Assembly: GCF_009758415.1 (NCBI RefSeq)
Contig: NZ_WQRF01000003.1
Location: 124,001 to 188,000 of the forward strand
Direction of reading: 5' to 3'
Source: Devosia marina
GTDB lineage: Bacteria; Pseudomonadota; Alphaproteobacteria; Rhizobiales; Devosiaceae
Length of the DNA stretch: 64,000 nucleotides
Every line of letters starts with the position of its first letter. Position 1 is the stretch's first letter. The position numbers and the translations under genes are program-made. The notes beneath the pieces are model-generated. The model had not been told where the DNA came from. It searched no databases and saw only the letters and a program-made list of their open reading frames with translations. Of this stretch, positions 31,895-41,037 are shown piece after piece.

Positions 31895-32878
31895 TTACTG
31901 CGCGGCAACGCCGGCAGCAGCGATCACCTCAGCCCAGAGGGCCGTCTGGCCTTCGAGCTTTTCGGCAAGCGCATCGGGCGTGGCCTCGCTGGCCGGCACG
32001 GGATAGGTGCCCAGCTCGGCAAAGCTGTTGCCCACCGTCTCATCGGCCAAAGCGGCCTGCAGAGCCTGGGTCAGGCGGTCGATGATGGCCTGGTCTGTGC
32101 CGGCCGGTGCATAAAGGCCATGCCAGATCGAGAGGTTGAAGTTATCGACGCCACCCTCGGCCATGGTCGGCACGTCGGGCAGAACGGCAATACGCTCCGA
32201 CGTGGTTACGGCATAGGCCTTGATCTCACCGGCCTGGATCTGACTGGTGGTATTGGTGGTCTGGTCGCACATCATGTCGATCTGGCCGCCAAGCAGATCG
32301 GTCATGGCCGGGCCGGTACCCTGATAGGGCACTTCTGTCAGCTTGGTCTCCAGCGCATCCTGAAACAGCATGCCGCAGAGCTGGCTCGCCGCACCAATAC
32401 CGGCATTGGCATAGGTGACGTTCTCTCCATTTTCCTTGACGTAGGCGATCAGGTCTTCGAGCGTTGCCGGCTCGAAGTCCTTGCGCGCCACCATGGTCAT
32501 GGGCACTTCTGTGACCAGCCCGATGGGGGCAAAATCGGTCATCGGATCGTAGGGCAGGCTGGCGTAGAGCGCCGGGGCAGTCGACATGCCGATATGATGC
32601 AGAAGCAGTGTGTAGCCGTCATTGGCGGCCGCCGCCACCTGACCGGCACCCAGCGTTCCGCCGGCGCCACCCACATTCTGCACCACCACCTGCTGGCCCA
32701 GATCCTCGCTCATGGCGGCGGCGACCAGGCGCGTGACGGTGTCGGTCGGGCCACCGGCCGAGAACGGCACGACGATGGTCACCGGCTGCTTTGGATAGTC
32801 CTGCGCCACAACGGCGGCAGCGCTCAGGGCAGAACCGGCGACCAGACCGGCAGCAATCATCTTCACGAGGGTCTTCAT
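31895..32878 (-). CDS. tctC: Tripartite tricarboxylate transporter, binding protein TctC/Bug
   Basis: A 327-residue periplasmic protein with a signal peptide cleaved near AAVVAQD (residue 26). Bug-family hallmarks are YPKQPVTIVVPFSAGGPTDTVTR (nucleotide-like clamp loop), VVVQNVGGAGGTLG and MTDLLGGQIDMMCDQTTNT. It captures a carboxylic acid for TctAB; which one is unknown. The ATG at 32878 is the first gene downstream of a consensus sigma-54 promoter, and the longer upstream frame reads through that promoter and is rejected. Confidence 0.93.
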   Translation of the reverse strand: MKTLVKMIAAGLVAGSALSAAAVVAQDYPKQPVTIVVPFSAGGPTDTVTRLVAAAMSEDLGQQVVVQNVGGAGGTLGAGQVAAAANDGYTLLLHHIGMSTAPALYASLPYDPMTDFAPIGLVTEVPMTMVARKDFEPATLEDLIAYVKENGENVTYANAGIGAASQLCGMLFQDALETKLTEVPYQGTGPAMTDLLGGQIDMMCDQTTNTTSQIQAGEIKAYAVTTSERIAVLPDVPTMAEGGVDNFNLSIWHGLYAPAGTDQAIIDRLTQALQAALADETVGNSFAELGTYPVPASEATPDALAEKLEGQTALWAEVIAAAGVAAQ

Positions 32879-32938
32879 GTTCTGGATATCCTCCCAATTG
32901 AATTGGCCCGGAAAGTCCTCCCCCAGGCCTGACACCCC

Positions 32939-32955
32939 TTGCAAACGCCGTGCCA
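32939..32955 (-). promoter_or_regulatory. Sigma-54 promoter of tctCBA
   Basis: On the minus strand TGGCACGGCGTTTGCAA matches the consensus TGGCACG-N4-TTGCA fully, with GG and GC 12 bases apart. Transcription would begin near 32930, giving a leader of about 50 bases before tctC. Confidence 0.85.
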
Positions 32956-32984
32956 CGCGAAACTTGCAAGGCAGATATGCAATT

Positions 32985-33056
32985 GTTGCCGAGCGTGGTA
33001 ACACTTTCGGCAAGAAATTGCCGAGAAGTCCCACCTCGACTGGCAACTTCTTGCCA
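32985..33056. promoter_or_regulatory. Upstream activator sites for the DctD-like regulator
   Basis: Two perfect 16-base sites: CGGCAAGAAATTGCCG at 33008-33023 and TGGCAACTTCTTGCCA at 33041-33056, both of the form GGCAA-N4-TTGCC, centres 33 bases (three helical turns) apart. A weaker half-conserved site lies at 32985-33002. They lie about 85 and 118 bases upstream of the inferred tctC start, the classical position for enhancer sites. They also lie just before the sensor-kinase gene at 33093, so autoregulation is possible. Confidence 0.8.
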
Positions 33057-33092
33057 AAGTCGATGAAATGAGGAGGACAGGCTATCGCCGCA

Positions 33093-34934
33093 TTGACGCG
33101 CAATTGGATCGGAGGACGCCAACTCGCCCTGGTCGCGGCGGGACTGGCTATTGTCCTGATGGTCTTCTGGGTCGCGTTCGAGTTGACCCTGAACGCCGCC
33201 GTGCGCGACGCCGAGGAGCAGGCGCAGCGGCGTCTTGCCCTGTTCGACCGCACGCTCGAAGCCATTATCGAACGCTTCCACTATCTCCCCGTCGCCATTT
33301 CTCAGGCCCGGGAAACCCGCATGGTGCTGGAAAGCGCCAGCGATAACGGTGCAGTCGAAGCGGCCAATGGCTTTCTCAGCCAGATCAATGAAACCGCCGG
33401 TGCCAGCGAAATCTTTCTCATGGACAATTCCGGCGCAGTCGTCGCTGCCAGCAATTGGTGGACCCTGACCAGCCTGGTTGGCACGAATTACTCCTTCCGC
33501 CCTTATTTTGCAGACGCCATGGCGCGCGGCCGCGCTGAATTCTACGCCTTCGGCATGTCCACAAGGGTACCGGGCCTGTTTCTATCCCAGCGCGTCGAGG
33601 GTCCGGACGGTCCGCTTGGGGTTGCGGTCATCAAGATCAATCTGGGCGAGATCGAAGCCAATTGGTGGCGCTCGGGCGAACTGATCGGCATCGTCGACCT
33701 CAATGATGTTGTCATCCTCTCCACCCGGCCAGATTGGCGCTATCGCCCGCTTCAGACCATACCGCTGACCCAGTTCGCCGCTATCATCGGCCAGCAGCGC
33801 TATGGCGAGAACGGTGTTGAAAATCGCGGCATTATTATTGATCGCTGGCAGTCGCGCGGGGCCGAATTTGCCCTGCTCTCGGGCAGCGACCCGGAAACCT
33901 CGGGCTATTTCGTCCTGGAGGAGCTGCGCCTGCCCAAGCATGCTTGGCGGATTCTTTCCTTTTCGCCGCTCACCCCTCTTTATGGCAGCGCCGTCACCAT
34001 GGCGACGGCCGCCGCCCTGGGCTGCGCGGCGATCCTGCTCATCATCGTGCTGCTCGAACAACGACGGCGCTTGGTTGCCCAGCGCCTGGCCGATCACAAC
34101 CAGCTCGAAATGCGTGTGGCCGAGCGCACCGAAGACCTGCACACCACCAATGAGCAGCTACGCGCCGAAATTGCCGAACGCGTCCGCGCTGAGAAAGCCG
34201 AACACGATGCCCGCGAGCATCTGGTGCAAGCCGCAAAACTCGCCAGCCTCGGTCAGGCGCTGGCCGGTGTGGCTCATGAAGTCAGCCAGCCGGTAGCGGC
34301 CCTCACCACCCATCTTGCCAGCGCCCGCCTGCTGGACCAGCGGCGCGGCGGCAGTGAAATTGGCCCGGTGCTGGCGGCCATGGACAAGGTGGTCGAGCGC
34401 CTTGCTACCTTGACCGGCCATCTCAAGACTTTCGCCCGCAAGCAGACTCGCGAGCCGATGCAGGCCGATATCGGCACGGCCATCGCCAATGCACTAGAAC
34501 TCACCGATCACCGTCTGCGCCAGGTCGGTGTCGATATCGAGTATCGCCGCCCGCGTCCTGCCATCGCGGTCACGGCCAATCCCGTGCATCTCGAACAGGT
34601 CCTGATCAACCTGATCGCCAATGCCGCCGACGCCATGCAGCAGACGCCCATGCGCATCCTGTCCATCGGCGTCGCCCAACGCTGCGGCGCGGTCGAGATC
34701 GCTATCGCCGACACCGGCACCGGCATAGCGCCAGAGGAGATATCGAACCTGTTCGATCCATTCTTCACCACCAAGCCGACCGGCAAAGGCCTAGGCCTGG
34801 GATTGGCCATTTCCTTTGGCCTGGTCCGCGACAGCGGAGGCACCATCGATGTGCAATCCAGGCCCGGCCAAGGCAGCACCTTCACCATCTCCCTTTCCCT
34901 GGCGGCCAGTGCCGCCGCACGAGCTTCCGCATGA
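33093..34934 (+). CDS. DctB-like sensor histidine kinase
   Basis: A 613-residue membrane kinase. Helix 1 (11-31) and helix 2 (about 298-321) enclose a periplasmic double-PAS sensor with NWWTLTSLVGTNYSFRPYF, typical of DctB. A coiled coil (about 325-375) leads to the phospho-acceptor H395 (GVAHEVSQP), then NLIANAADAM, DTGTGI and GKGLGLGLAIS of the ATPase domain. It probably senses the carboxylate carried by TctCBA. The start is a TTG, and the good SD (AGGAGG at 33071) lies 16 bases away, so the exact start is uncertain; no other in-frame start exists after the stop at 33069. It overlaps the regulator by 4 bases. Confidence 0.9.
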   Translation: MTRNWIGGRQLALVAAGLAIVLMVFWVAFELTLNAAVRDAEEQAQRRLALFDRTLEAIIERFHYLPVAISQARETRMVLESASDNGAVEAANGFLSQINETAGASEIFLMDNSGAVVAASNWWTLTSLVGTNYSFRPYFADAMARGRAEFYAFGMSTRVPGLFLSQRVEGPDGPLGVAVIKINLGEIEANWWRSGELIGIVDLNDVVILSTRPDWRYRPLQTIPLTQFAAIIGQQRYGENGVENRGIIIDRWQSRGAEFALLSGSDPETSGYFVLEELRLPKHAWRILSFSPLTPLYGSAVTMATAAALGCAAILLIIVLLEQRRRLVAQRLADHNQLEMRVAERTEDLHTTNEQLRAEIAERVRAEKAEHDAREHLVQAAKLASLGQALAGVAHEVSQPVAALTTHLASARLLDQRRGGSEIGPVLAAMDKVVERLATLTGHLKTFARKQTREPMQADIGTAIANALELTDHRLRQVGVDIEYRRPRPAIAVTANPVHLEQVLINLIANAADAMQQTPMRILSIGVAQRCGAVEIAIADTGTGIAPEEISNLFDPFFTTKPTGKGLGLGLAISFGLVRDSGGTIDVQSRPGQGSTFTISLSLAASAAARASA

Positions 34935-36277
34935 ATGCACCAATCGTTCTGATCGTCGACGACGAAGAAATGATGCGCACCGCGCTTGAACAATGGTTGC
35001 GCCTGTCCGGCTTCGCGACCGCTACCGCGGCAGATGCAGACGAGGCCCTCGCCTGCATCGATGATATTCGTCCCCATGTGGTACTGACCGACGTGCGCAT
35101 GCCGGGCCTTTCGGGTCTCGACCTGCTGCGCTCGATTGCCGAGCGCGGCCTGCCCACCGAAATCATCCTCATAACCGGCCATGGTGACGTGCCCATGGCC
35201 GTCGAGGCAATGCGCGCCGGTGCGTTTGATTTCCTGCAAAAACCCTATGTGCCCGACCAACTGGTCAATTCCATCACCCGCGCGGCCGAACAGGCTCGTC
35301 TCAAGCGCGAGCTCGCCGACCTGCGCCGCCGGCTCGATGGTGGCGAAAACGAGTTGGCCACTCGCCTGGTCGGGGCTTCACCAGCCATGCAGGCGCTGCG
35401 CCACGCGGTTCTCGACCTCGCCCCGATCCCGGCCGACATCATCCTTCTGGGCGAAACCGGCACCGGCAAGGAAGTCGTCGCCCGCTGCCTGCATGACTTC
35501 TCCCCCCGCGCCAAGGGCCCGTTCGTTGCCGTCAATTGTGCCGCCATCCCGGCCGAGCTGATCGAAAGCGAGCTGTTCGGCCATGAATCAGGCTCTTTCA
35601 CCGGCGCCTCGGGCCAGCGCATCGGCAAGTTTGAATATGCCCACGGCGGCACGTTGTTGCTCGACGAGATCGAATCCATGCCCCTGCTCGCCCAGGCCAA
35701 GGTACTCCGCGTGATTCAGGAGCGCGTGGTCGAGCGCCTCGGCTCGAACAAGCAGATCCCCCTCGACCTGCGCATCATCGCCGCCTCCAAAGTTGACCTG
35801 AACGCAGAAAGCCAGGCTGGCCGCTTCCGCGCCGATCTCTATTATCGCCTCAACATGGCGACCCTCGACCTGCCGCCGCTGCGGGACCGGGGCGACGATA
35901 GCGTCATACTCTTCCACCATTTTCTGGCCGAAGCCTCTCGCCGCTTCGGCCGCCACGCTCCTGCCCTGCACCCGGCCGACATCAACGCCTTGCTGGCCCA
36001 TGCCTGGCCCGGCAATGTCCGCGAACTCAAGGCCGCCGCCGATCGCTTTGCGCTTGGACTGGGCGCCACAGGCCGCTCGATCGGCGACATATTGGGCCAC
36101 AAGGCGCCTGCCAGCGCTGGGATCAGCCTCGCCGAGCGCGTGGCCGCCTATGAACGGCATTTGATCGAGGCCGAGCTCGACCGCCACGACAACGCCATCG
36201 CCGCAGCCGCCGACGCCTTGCAGGTGCCGCGCCGGACCCTGAGCGAAAAGATGAACCGTCTCGGCGTCCGGCGTTGA
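34931..36277 (+). CDS. DctD-like sigma-54 response regulator
   Basis: A 448-residue NtrC-family activator. The receiver domain has D10, D11, phospho-acceptor D54 and K104. The AAA+ domain has Walker A GETGTGKE (174-181) and Walker B TLLLDE. A Fis-type helix-turn-helix closes the protein (AAAADALQVPRRTLSEKMNRLG). The sigma-54 contact loop reads GSFTGA (221-226) instead of GAFTGA. It is co-transcribed with the kinase. The sigma-54 promoter and paired activator sites upstream of tctC are its obvious target. Confidence 0.93.
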   Translation: MNAPIVLIVDDEEMMRTALEQWLRLSGFATATAADADEALACIDDIRPHVVLTDVRMPGLSGLDLLRSIAERGLPTEIILITGHGDVPMAVEAMRAGAFDFLQKPYVPDQLVNSITRAAEQARLKRELADLRRRLDGGENELATRLVGASPAMQALRHAVLDLAPIPADIILLGETGTGKEVVARCLHDFSPRAKGPFVAVNCAAIPAELIESELFGHESGSFTGASGQRIGKFEYAHGGTLLLDEIESMPLLAQAKVLRVIQERVVERLGSNKQIPLDLRIIAASKVDLNAESQAGRFRADLYYRLNMATLDLPPLRDRGDDSVILFHHFLAEASRRFGRHAPALHPADINALLAHAWPGNVRELKAAADRFALGLGATGRSIGDILGHKAPASAGISLAERVAAYERHLIEAELDRHDNAIAAAADALQVPRRTLSEKMNRLGVRR

Positions 36278-36334
36278 CGCCGTGCCGTCAATGCGGCACT
36301 CGAAGACGAAGACAACACCGACCCAGGCCAGGCC

Positions 36335-37159
36335 ATGATCCCGATCATCGATACCCATCTGCACCTGATCTATCCGGACCGCTTCGCCTATCCCTGGCTT
36401 TCGGGTGCGCCGGCGATCAACCGGCCCTGGAGCATCGAGGATTATCTGGCCGAAGCACGCCCACTCGGTATTGAAGCGGCGCTGCACATGGAAGTCGATG
36501 TCGACGAGGGCGATATCGAGGCCGAGTCGCGTTTTGTGCTGGAACTGGACGGCATCGCCGGAGCCATCGCTGGATGCCGGCCGGAAAAACCCGACTTCGA
36601 AAGTCAATTGGAAGGCCTAGCCGCCGTGCCGCGTGTTCGCGGCCTACGGCGCGTCCTGCATCAGGCACCCGATGCACTCAGCCAGACACCCCATTTCGCC
36701 GCGAACATCCGGCGCCTCGCGGCCCATGACCTGACTTTCGACCTCTGCGTGCGCCACAATCAGTTGCCCATTGGCCAGACCCTGGTTGATAGCTGCCCCG
36801 ATGTCACGTTCGTGCTCGACCACTGCGGCGCCCAGGACATAACGGTGGGCGGTTTCTCTCCCTGGCGTGAGCACATTACTGAGATTGCCAGGCGACCTAA
36901 TCTAAATGCCAAGATATCCGGCATCATCGCCTATGCCGGCAAGGAGTGGACGCTCGAAGCCATTCGCCCCTATGTCGAGCACGTTATCGACAGCTTTGGC
37001 TGGGACCGCATCGTCTGGGGCTCGGACCACCCCGTCGTTACGCTGGGCGGCTCCCTGACCGACTGGGTCGGCGCGACGCGCGAGATCATCAAGGATGCCA
37101 GCCCGGACGAGCAGGCCAAACTGCTCAATGCCAATGCCAAGAGAATCTATCGGCTCTAG
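36335..37159 (+). CDS. Amidohydrolase-2 family (L-fuconolactonase-like) metal hydrolase
   Basis: A 274-residue TIM-barrel hydrolase beginning PIIDTHLHLIYP, the H-x-H metal motif; the later FVLDHCGAQ supplies another His and VWGSDHPVVT the catalytic Asp. This COG3618 group includes lactonases such as L-fuconolactonase and 4-sulfomuconolactonase. It follows the DctD-like gene by 57 bases and may act in metabolism of the compound imported by TctCBA. Its stop shares the palindrome CTAG with the stop of the convergent ABC ATPase gene. Confidence 0.85.
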   Translation: MIPIIDTHLHLIYPDRFAYPWLSGAPAINRPWSIEDYLAEARPLGIEAALHMEVDVDEGDIEAESRFVLELDGIAGAIAGCRPEKPDFESQLEGLAAVPRVRGLRRVLHQAPDALSQTPHFAANIRRLAAHDLTFDLCVRHNQLPIGQTLVDSCPDVTFVLDHCGAQDITVGGFSPWREHITEIARRPNLNAKISGIIAYAGKEWTLEAIRPYVEHVIDSFGWDRIVWGSDHPVVTLGGSLTDWVGATREIIKDASPDEQAKLLNANAKRIYRL

Positions 37160-37953
37160 CTGCGTCGATGCGGAATGCAGATCGGGCGTTTATGCACCGG
37201 GTCGATGATGATCTCGGCGGTGACATTGAACACCTCATCGATCAGGTCTGAGCGCATCATCGTCTCGGGCGTGCCGCGCTCGCGTACCTTGCCATCGGCA
37301 ACGAATACCAGCTGGTCGGCATAGCGGGCGGCGAGATTGAGATCGTGCAACACCAGGACAATCGTGCGGCCCTGCTCCTTGTTGAGTCGGGTCACCAATT
37401 CGAGACAATCGAGTTGATGGGCCATGTCGAGGTGATTGACCGGCTCATCAAGACAGATCACATCTGTCTCCTGCGCCAGCACCATGGCGATCCAGGCCCG
37501 CTGCAATTGCCCGCCCGACAGTGAGCCGATCCGCCGTTGCCGCATCTCGGCCACCCCGGTGCCCACCATGGCCGCGGCAACCGCTGCATCGTCGCCGGCA
37601 CCCCAGGGCTGCATCATTGCTTGATGCGGATAGCGGCCCAGCCGCACCAACTCTTCCACGGTCATGTCCTGCGGAGCGCTGGGGCTTTGCGCCAAAAGGC
37701 CAATGCGGCGTCCCAGCGCTTTGCCATTGAGTTTGGAAATATCTTCCGCGTCGAGCAGCACCTGCCCCGATTGCGGCGCATGCAGGCGGCGAATGGCACG
37801 CAGCAGGGTGGACTTGCCGCAACCATTGGGACCGGCCAGCACCGTGATCTGGCCGCTCGGAATCGGCAGGCTGAGCGCATCGAGCACGACTTCGGGCCCG
37901 TAACTCAGGCTCAACGCCTTGACCTCGATCCGATTGGCCATCTGGTCATCCAT
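37156..37953 (-). CDS. Iron-siderophore ABC transporter ATP-binding protein
   Basis: A 265-residue FecE/FepC-type ATPase: GPNGCGKSTLL, signature LSGGQLQR, Walker B VICLDEPVNHLD, and AQSPSAPQDMTVEELVRLGRYPH, typical of the siderophore subfamily. It energises the two permeases upstream, overlapping the nearer one by 8 bases. The binding protein is the divergent gene at 40105. Confidence 0.93.
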   Translation of the reverse strand: MDDQMANRIEVKALSLSYGPEVVLDALSLPIPSGQITVLAGPNGCGKSTLLRAIRRLHAPQSGQVLLDAEDISKLNGKALGRRIGLLAQSPSAPQDMTVEELVRLGRYPHQAMMQPWGAGDDAAVAAAMVGTGVAEMRQRRIGSLSGGQLQRAWIAMVLAQETDVICLDEPVNHLDMAHQLDCLELVTRLNKEQGRTIVLVLHDLNLAARYADQLVFVADGKVRERGTPETMMRSDLIDEVFNVTAEIIIDPVHKRPICIPHRRS

Positions 37954-38989
37954 TGCTGTTGTCCTTGCGCATGAGCAGATAAAGGAAATAGGGGGCCCCG
38001 ATGACGGCGGTCACCGTGCCGGCGGGCACCTCAAGCGGCGCAAAGGCCACGCGGATCAGGAGGTCGGCGCCGACCAGGATGATTGCCCCAAGCAGGATCG
38101 ACATGACGATGCCGGCCATCCGCCCGCGCCCGACAAGCAGCCGGGCCATATGCGGCGCTATCAGCCCGACAAACCCGACGCCACCCGCAAAGGCAACGGC
38201 GCCCGCTGTCAGCAAGGCCGCCAGCAGGAACATGATGATGCGATAGACCGGCAGGTTGAGGCCAATGCTGCGCGAGGAGGCATCATCCAGGTCGGCCGGC
38301 GGCAGATTGCGCGCCGCAATACCGGCAACTATGCCCACCGGCACCAGCACCATCAGCATGATCTGGACTTCGCTCCAATTGATGGTGTTGACCGCTCCGG
38401 CCAGCCAGCGCGCGGCCTGGGCCGCCTGATAGATCGGCCCGATCAGCATGAAAATGGTAGTAAGCGCCTTGGCGACCGCCGCAATGGCAATACCAAACAG
38501 GATCAGCCGGATGGCAGAGGACGCTTGCCGCCCCGAGAGCAGGAAAACCAGTCCGATCGCGGTCATCGCGCCGAGCGCTGCAGCCAGTGGCTGCCAGGCC
38601 ACCGGCACGGTGAGCGCATTGGACTCATTGGAAAATATGGCAAGGAACAGCACCACGCCCAGCGCTGCGCCATCGACCACGCCAAGTACCCCGGGCGAGG
38701 CGAGTTCGTTGCGGGTGATGCGCTGCAAGAGATAGCCGGCATAGGCAATCGCGCCTCCGGCAATCGCCGCCGCCAGCACGCGCGGCAGGCGAAGTTGCAA
38801 TACGACCAGCCTGTCGGTCCGGTCACCCCCACCCAGCAGGACGCCGGTGACGGTATCGAGCCCAATCCAGGTCGAACCGAAACCGACGCCGGCAAGGAAC
38901 AGCAGAACAAAGACGGCGAACACGGCCAGGAGGGCAATGGTCGTGGACCCTGGCATCGTCCGGCGGCGCATAGCCACGACCTCACTCAT
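37946..38989 (-). CDS. Iron-siderophore ABC transporter permease (FecD/FepG-like)
   Basis: A 347-residue FecCD-family permease of about ten helices (LRLPRVLAAAIAGGAIAYAG, RNELASPGVLGVVDGAALG, GFVGLIAPHMARLLVG). It forms a heterodimer with the gene just upstream, whose stop overlaps this start as ATGA. Confidence 0.93.
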   Translation of the reverse strand: MSEVVAMRRRTMPGSTTIALLAVFAVFVLLFLAGVGFGSTWIGLDTVTGVLLGGGDRTDRLVVLQLRLPRVLAAAIAGGAIAYAGYLLQRITRNELASPGVLGVVDGAALGVVLFLAIFSNESNALTVPVAWQPLAAALGAMTAIGLVFLLSGRQASSAIRLILFGIAIAAVAKALTTIFMLIGPIYQAAQAARWLAGAVNTINWSEVQIMLMVLVPVGIVAGIAARNLPPADLDDASSRSIGLNLPVYRIIMFLLAALLTAGAVAFAGGVGFVGLIAPHMARLLVGRGRMAGIVMSILLGAIILVGADLLIRVAFAPLEVPAGTVTAVIGAPYFLYLLMRKDNSNG

Positions 38990-40008
38990 GCGAGCCTCCG
39001 CATCAGTAACACCACTAGGGTACCAGCGCCGACCACCGCAGTAATCGCACCCACCGGCGCTTCGACCGGATAGATCACGAAACGCGCAGCTACATCGGCC
39101 AGCGTGGTATAGATCGCGCCGACCAAGGCGGCGGCAGCGAGTTGGTGCCGATGGCGCAGCCCCACCAGCCCCCGAGCGGCATGCGGTACGACCAGGCCCA
39201 CAAAGGCCACCGGTCCGGCCATGGAAACAGCCGCGCCGGTCAGCAGCGACACCGCGACAAAGGTCAGCCCCCGCACTGCCAACAGCGGCACGCCGAGGCT
39301 GGCTGCTGTCGCATCATCGGCCTGCAGTGCATCAAGTGCCGAAGTCAGCGTAAAGGCAAGCGCCGCCCCAACCAGCACAACGGGCAAGCCGTTGAAGAAC
39401 AGGCTGATGGGCCGGTCGACAAAGGCGCCGGACAGCCAGAACAGCAATTGCTGCAATTGTGCTTCATTGCTGGTCAGCACGATTTCGACCACCGCATGGG
39501 CAAGCCCGGCAAAGGTCACGCCCACAAGCACGATCTTGAGCGGCGACAGGCCACCTGCGCCGGCCGCCACGCCAAAAACGATGATGCTGGTCAACAGCGC
39601 ACCGATAGCGGCTGCCAACGACAGGCCCCCCAAGGATCCGACACCAAAAACCACCATTGCCAACACCACGGCCATCGACGCACCGGCGTTGAGGCCAAGC
39701 GTATCGGGCGAGGCGATCCGATTGCGCGAAAGGGTCTGCACCATCACCCCGGCCATGCCCAAGGCCGCACCAGCCAGCGGCGCGATCAAGGCGCGCGGCA
39801 GGCGCAGCCCGGCAATCACAGTGGCGGTCTCAGAACCATCATGAGCGAAGAGCGCCGCCCAGACTTTATCCAGCCCATAGAGCTTATAGCCCAGGGTAAG
39901 GCTGGCCAGCATGGCGACACACAGTCCGAGCGCGAGAGCGGCATAGACCGGCCAGCGCGACCTGTCCGCTTGAACCGGACGGCTCATGCCCTCGACCATG
40001 CTGGTCAC
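38986..40008 (-). CDS. Iron-siderophore ABC transporter permease (FecC/FepD-like)
   Basis: A 340-residue permease, first gene of the minus-strand operon (LRLPRALIAPLAGAALGMAG, SRNRIASPDTLGLNAGAS, FVGLVVPHAARGLVG). It starts with GTG behind AGAGG. The 96 bases upstream, shared with the binding-protein gene, hold an iron-box-like sequence, so iron repression of both arms is likely. Confidence 0.92.
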   Translation of the reverse strand: MTSMVEGMSRPVQADRSRWPVYAALALGLCVAMLASLTLGYKLYGLDKVWAALFAHDGSETATVIAGLRLPRALIAPLAGAALGMAGVMVQTLSRNRIASPDTLGLNAGASMAVVLAMVVFGVGSLGGLSLAAAIGALLTSIIVFGVAAGAGGLSPLKIVLVGVTFAGLAHAVVEIVLTSNEAQLQQLLFWLSGAFVDRPISLFFNGLPVVLVGAALAFTLTSALDALQADDATAASLGVPLLAVRGLTFVAVSLLTGAAVSMAGPVAFVGLVVPHAARGLVGLRHRHQLAAAALVGAIYTTLADVAARFVIYPVEAPVGAITAVVGAGTLVVLLMRRLA

Positions 40009-40023
40009 GACAACCTCTTATCT

Positions 40024-40038
40024 TGATATTGACAGTCA
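40024..40038. promoter_or_regulatory. Iron-responsive (RirA/IRO-like) box
   Basis: TGATATTGACAGTCA fits TGA-N9-TCA, the iron-responsive operator described for rhizobial RirA, and overlaps a good -35 hexamer (TTGACA, 40029-40034) reading toward the binding-protein gene. It lies in the divergent promoter of the siderophore transporter. The motif is short, so chance occurrence is possible. Confidence 0.55.
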
Positions 40039-40104
40039 GATTAAATTCTGGTGGATGAAGCCATCCAATTTAAGAGCTTTCTTGTCAAGTTAGGAAAGAG
40101 AAAG

Positions 40105-41019
40105 ATGCAGCGTCCTCACCTGCTCATTGCCGCGATCATCGTTGCTGGCACCATATCCATGCCGGCACACGCCCGCGACATCACCCACGCCATGGGGGTG
40201 ACCGATGTACCTGACGATCCGCAACGCATAGTCGTTTTGACCAACGAAGGCACTGAAGCCCTGCTGGCTGTCGGTGTCGCCCCGGTCGGCGCGGCCAAAT
40301 CCTGGCTGGGTGAACCCTGGTACGATCATATTGCCGATCAGATGGCCAACGTCACCAATGTCGGCGAAGAATCCGCGGTCAATCTTGAGTTGCTCGTGGC
40401 TCTCGAGCCAGACCTGATCCTGGCCAACAAGGCGCGCCACGAAGCCATCTACGAACAGCTCTCGGCCATTGCCCCAACGGTTGTTTCAGAGCGTCTGCGC
40501 GGCGACTGGAAGATCAACATGGCGCTCTACACCGACGCCATCGGCAAAGGCGAAGAAGGCCAGGCGGCCCTCGATGCCTATGATGCCCGCATCGCCGCGA
40601 TCTCCGCGGCACTGGGCGATAGTCTCGACGAAGAGATCTCCATCGCCCGGTTCATGGGCGGCCAGACCCGCATCTATTTCAAGGACAGCTTTTCCGGCCT
40701 GACGCTGGAGCAGATTGGCTTTGCCCGTCCGGCCACTCAGGACAAGCCCGAATTCGCCGAGCAGATCACCAAGGAACGCATCCCGGAATTCGAGGGCGAC
40801 CGGCTGTTCTATTTCACTTACGAAACCGGCAATGGCGAGGGCAACACCCAGGCCGAGGACTGGCTCAACGATCCGCTTTGGCAAAACCTTGCCGTGGTGC
40901 AGGCCGGCAGGGTGCACGAGGTCTCAGACGCGGTGTGGAACACCGCCGGCGGCTACATCGCAGGCAATCTGCTGCTCGACGACATCGAAAATGTCTATGG
41001 GCTCGAAAGCACCCGCTAG
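40105..41019 (+). CDS. Iron-siderophore ABC transporter substrate-binding protein
   Basis: A 304-residue FepB/FecB-type binding protein with a signal peptide (MQRPHLLIAAIIVAGTISMPAHA, cut about residue 23). ITHAMGVTDVPDDPQRIVVLTNEGTEALLAVGVAP is the usual first lobe; EPDLILANKARHEAIYEQLSAIAPTV the ligand region. The ATG at 40105 is preferred because AGGAAAGAG stands before it and the signal peptide starts there. It is divergent from its permeases. An ATPase remnant follows at 41038. Confidence 0.92.
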   Translation: MQRPHLLIAAIIVAGTISMPAHARDITHAMGVTDVPDDPQRIVVLTNEGTEALLAVGVAPVGAAKSWLGEPWYDHIADQMANVTNVGEESAVNLELLVALEPDLILANKARHEAIYEQLSAIAPTVVSERLRGDWKINMALYTDAIGKGEEGQAALDAYDARIAAISAALGDSLDEEISIARFMGGQTRIYFKDSFSGLTLEQIGFARPATQDKPEFAEQITKERIPEFEGDRLFYFTYETGNGEGNTQAEDWLNDPLWQNLAVVQAGRVHEVSDAVWNTAGGYIAGNLLLDDIENVYGLESTR

Positions 41020-41037
41020 AGCCTGATGGAGGGTCGC

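Noticed and set aside
33068..33346. ATG with AGGAGG-like context opening a 92-codon frame before the kinase
   Set aside because: The kinase homology, including its first membrane helix, is in the other frame starting at 33093; this frame is Arg-rich with no domain.
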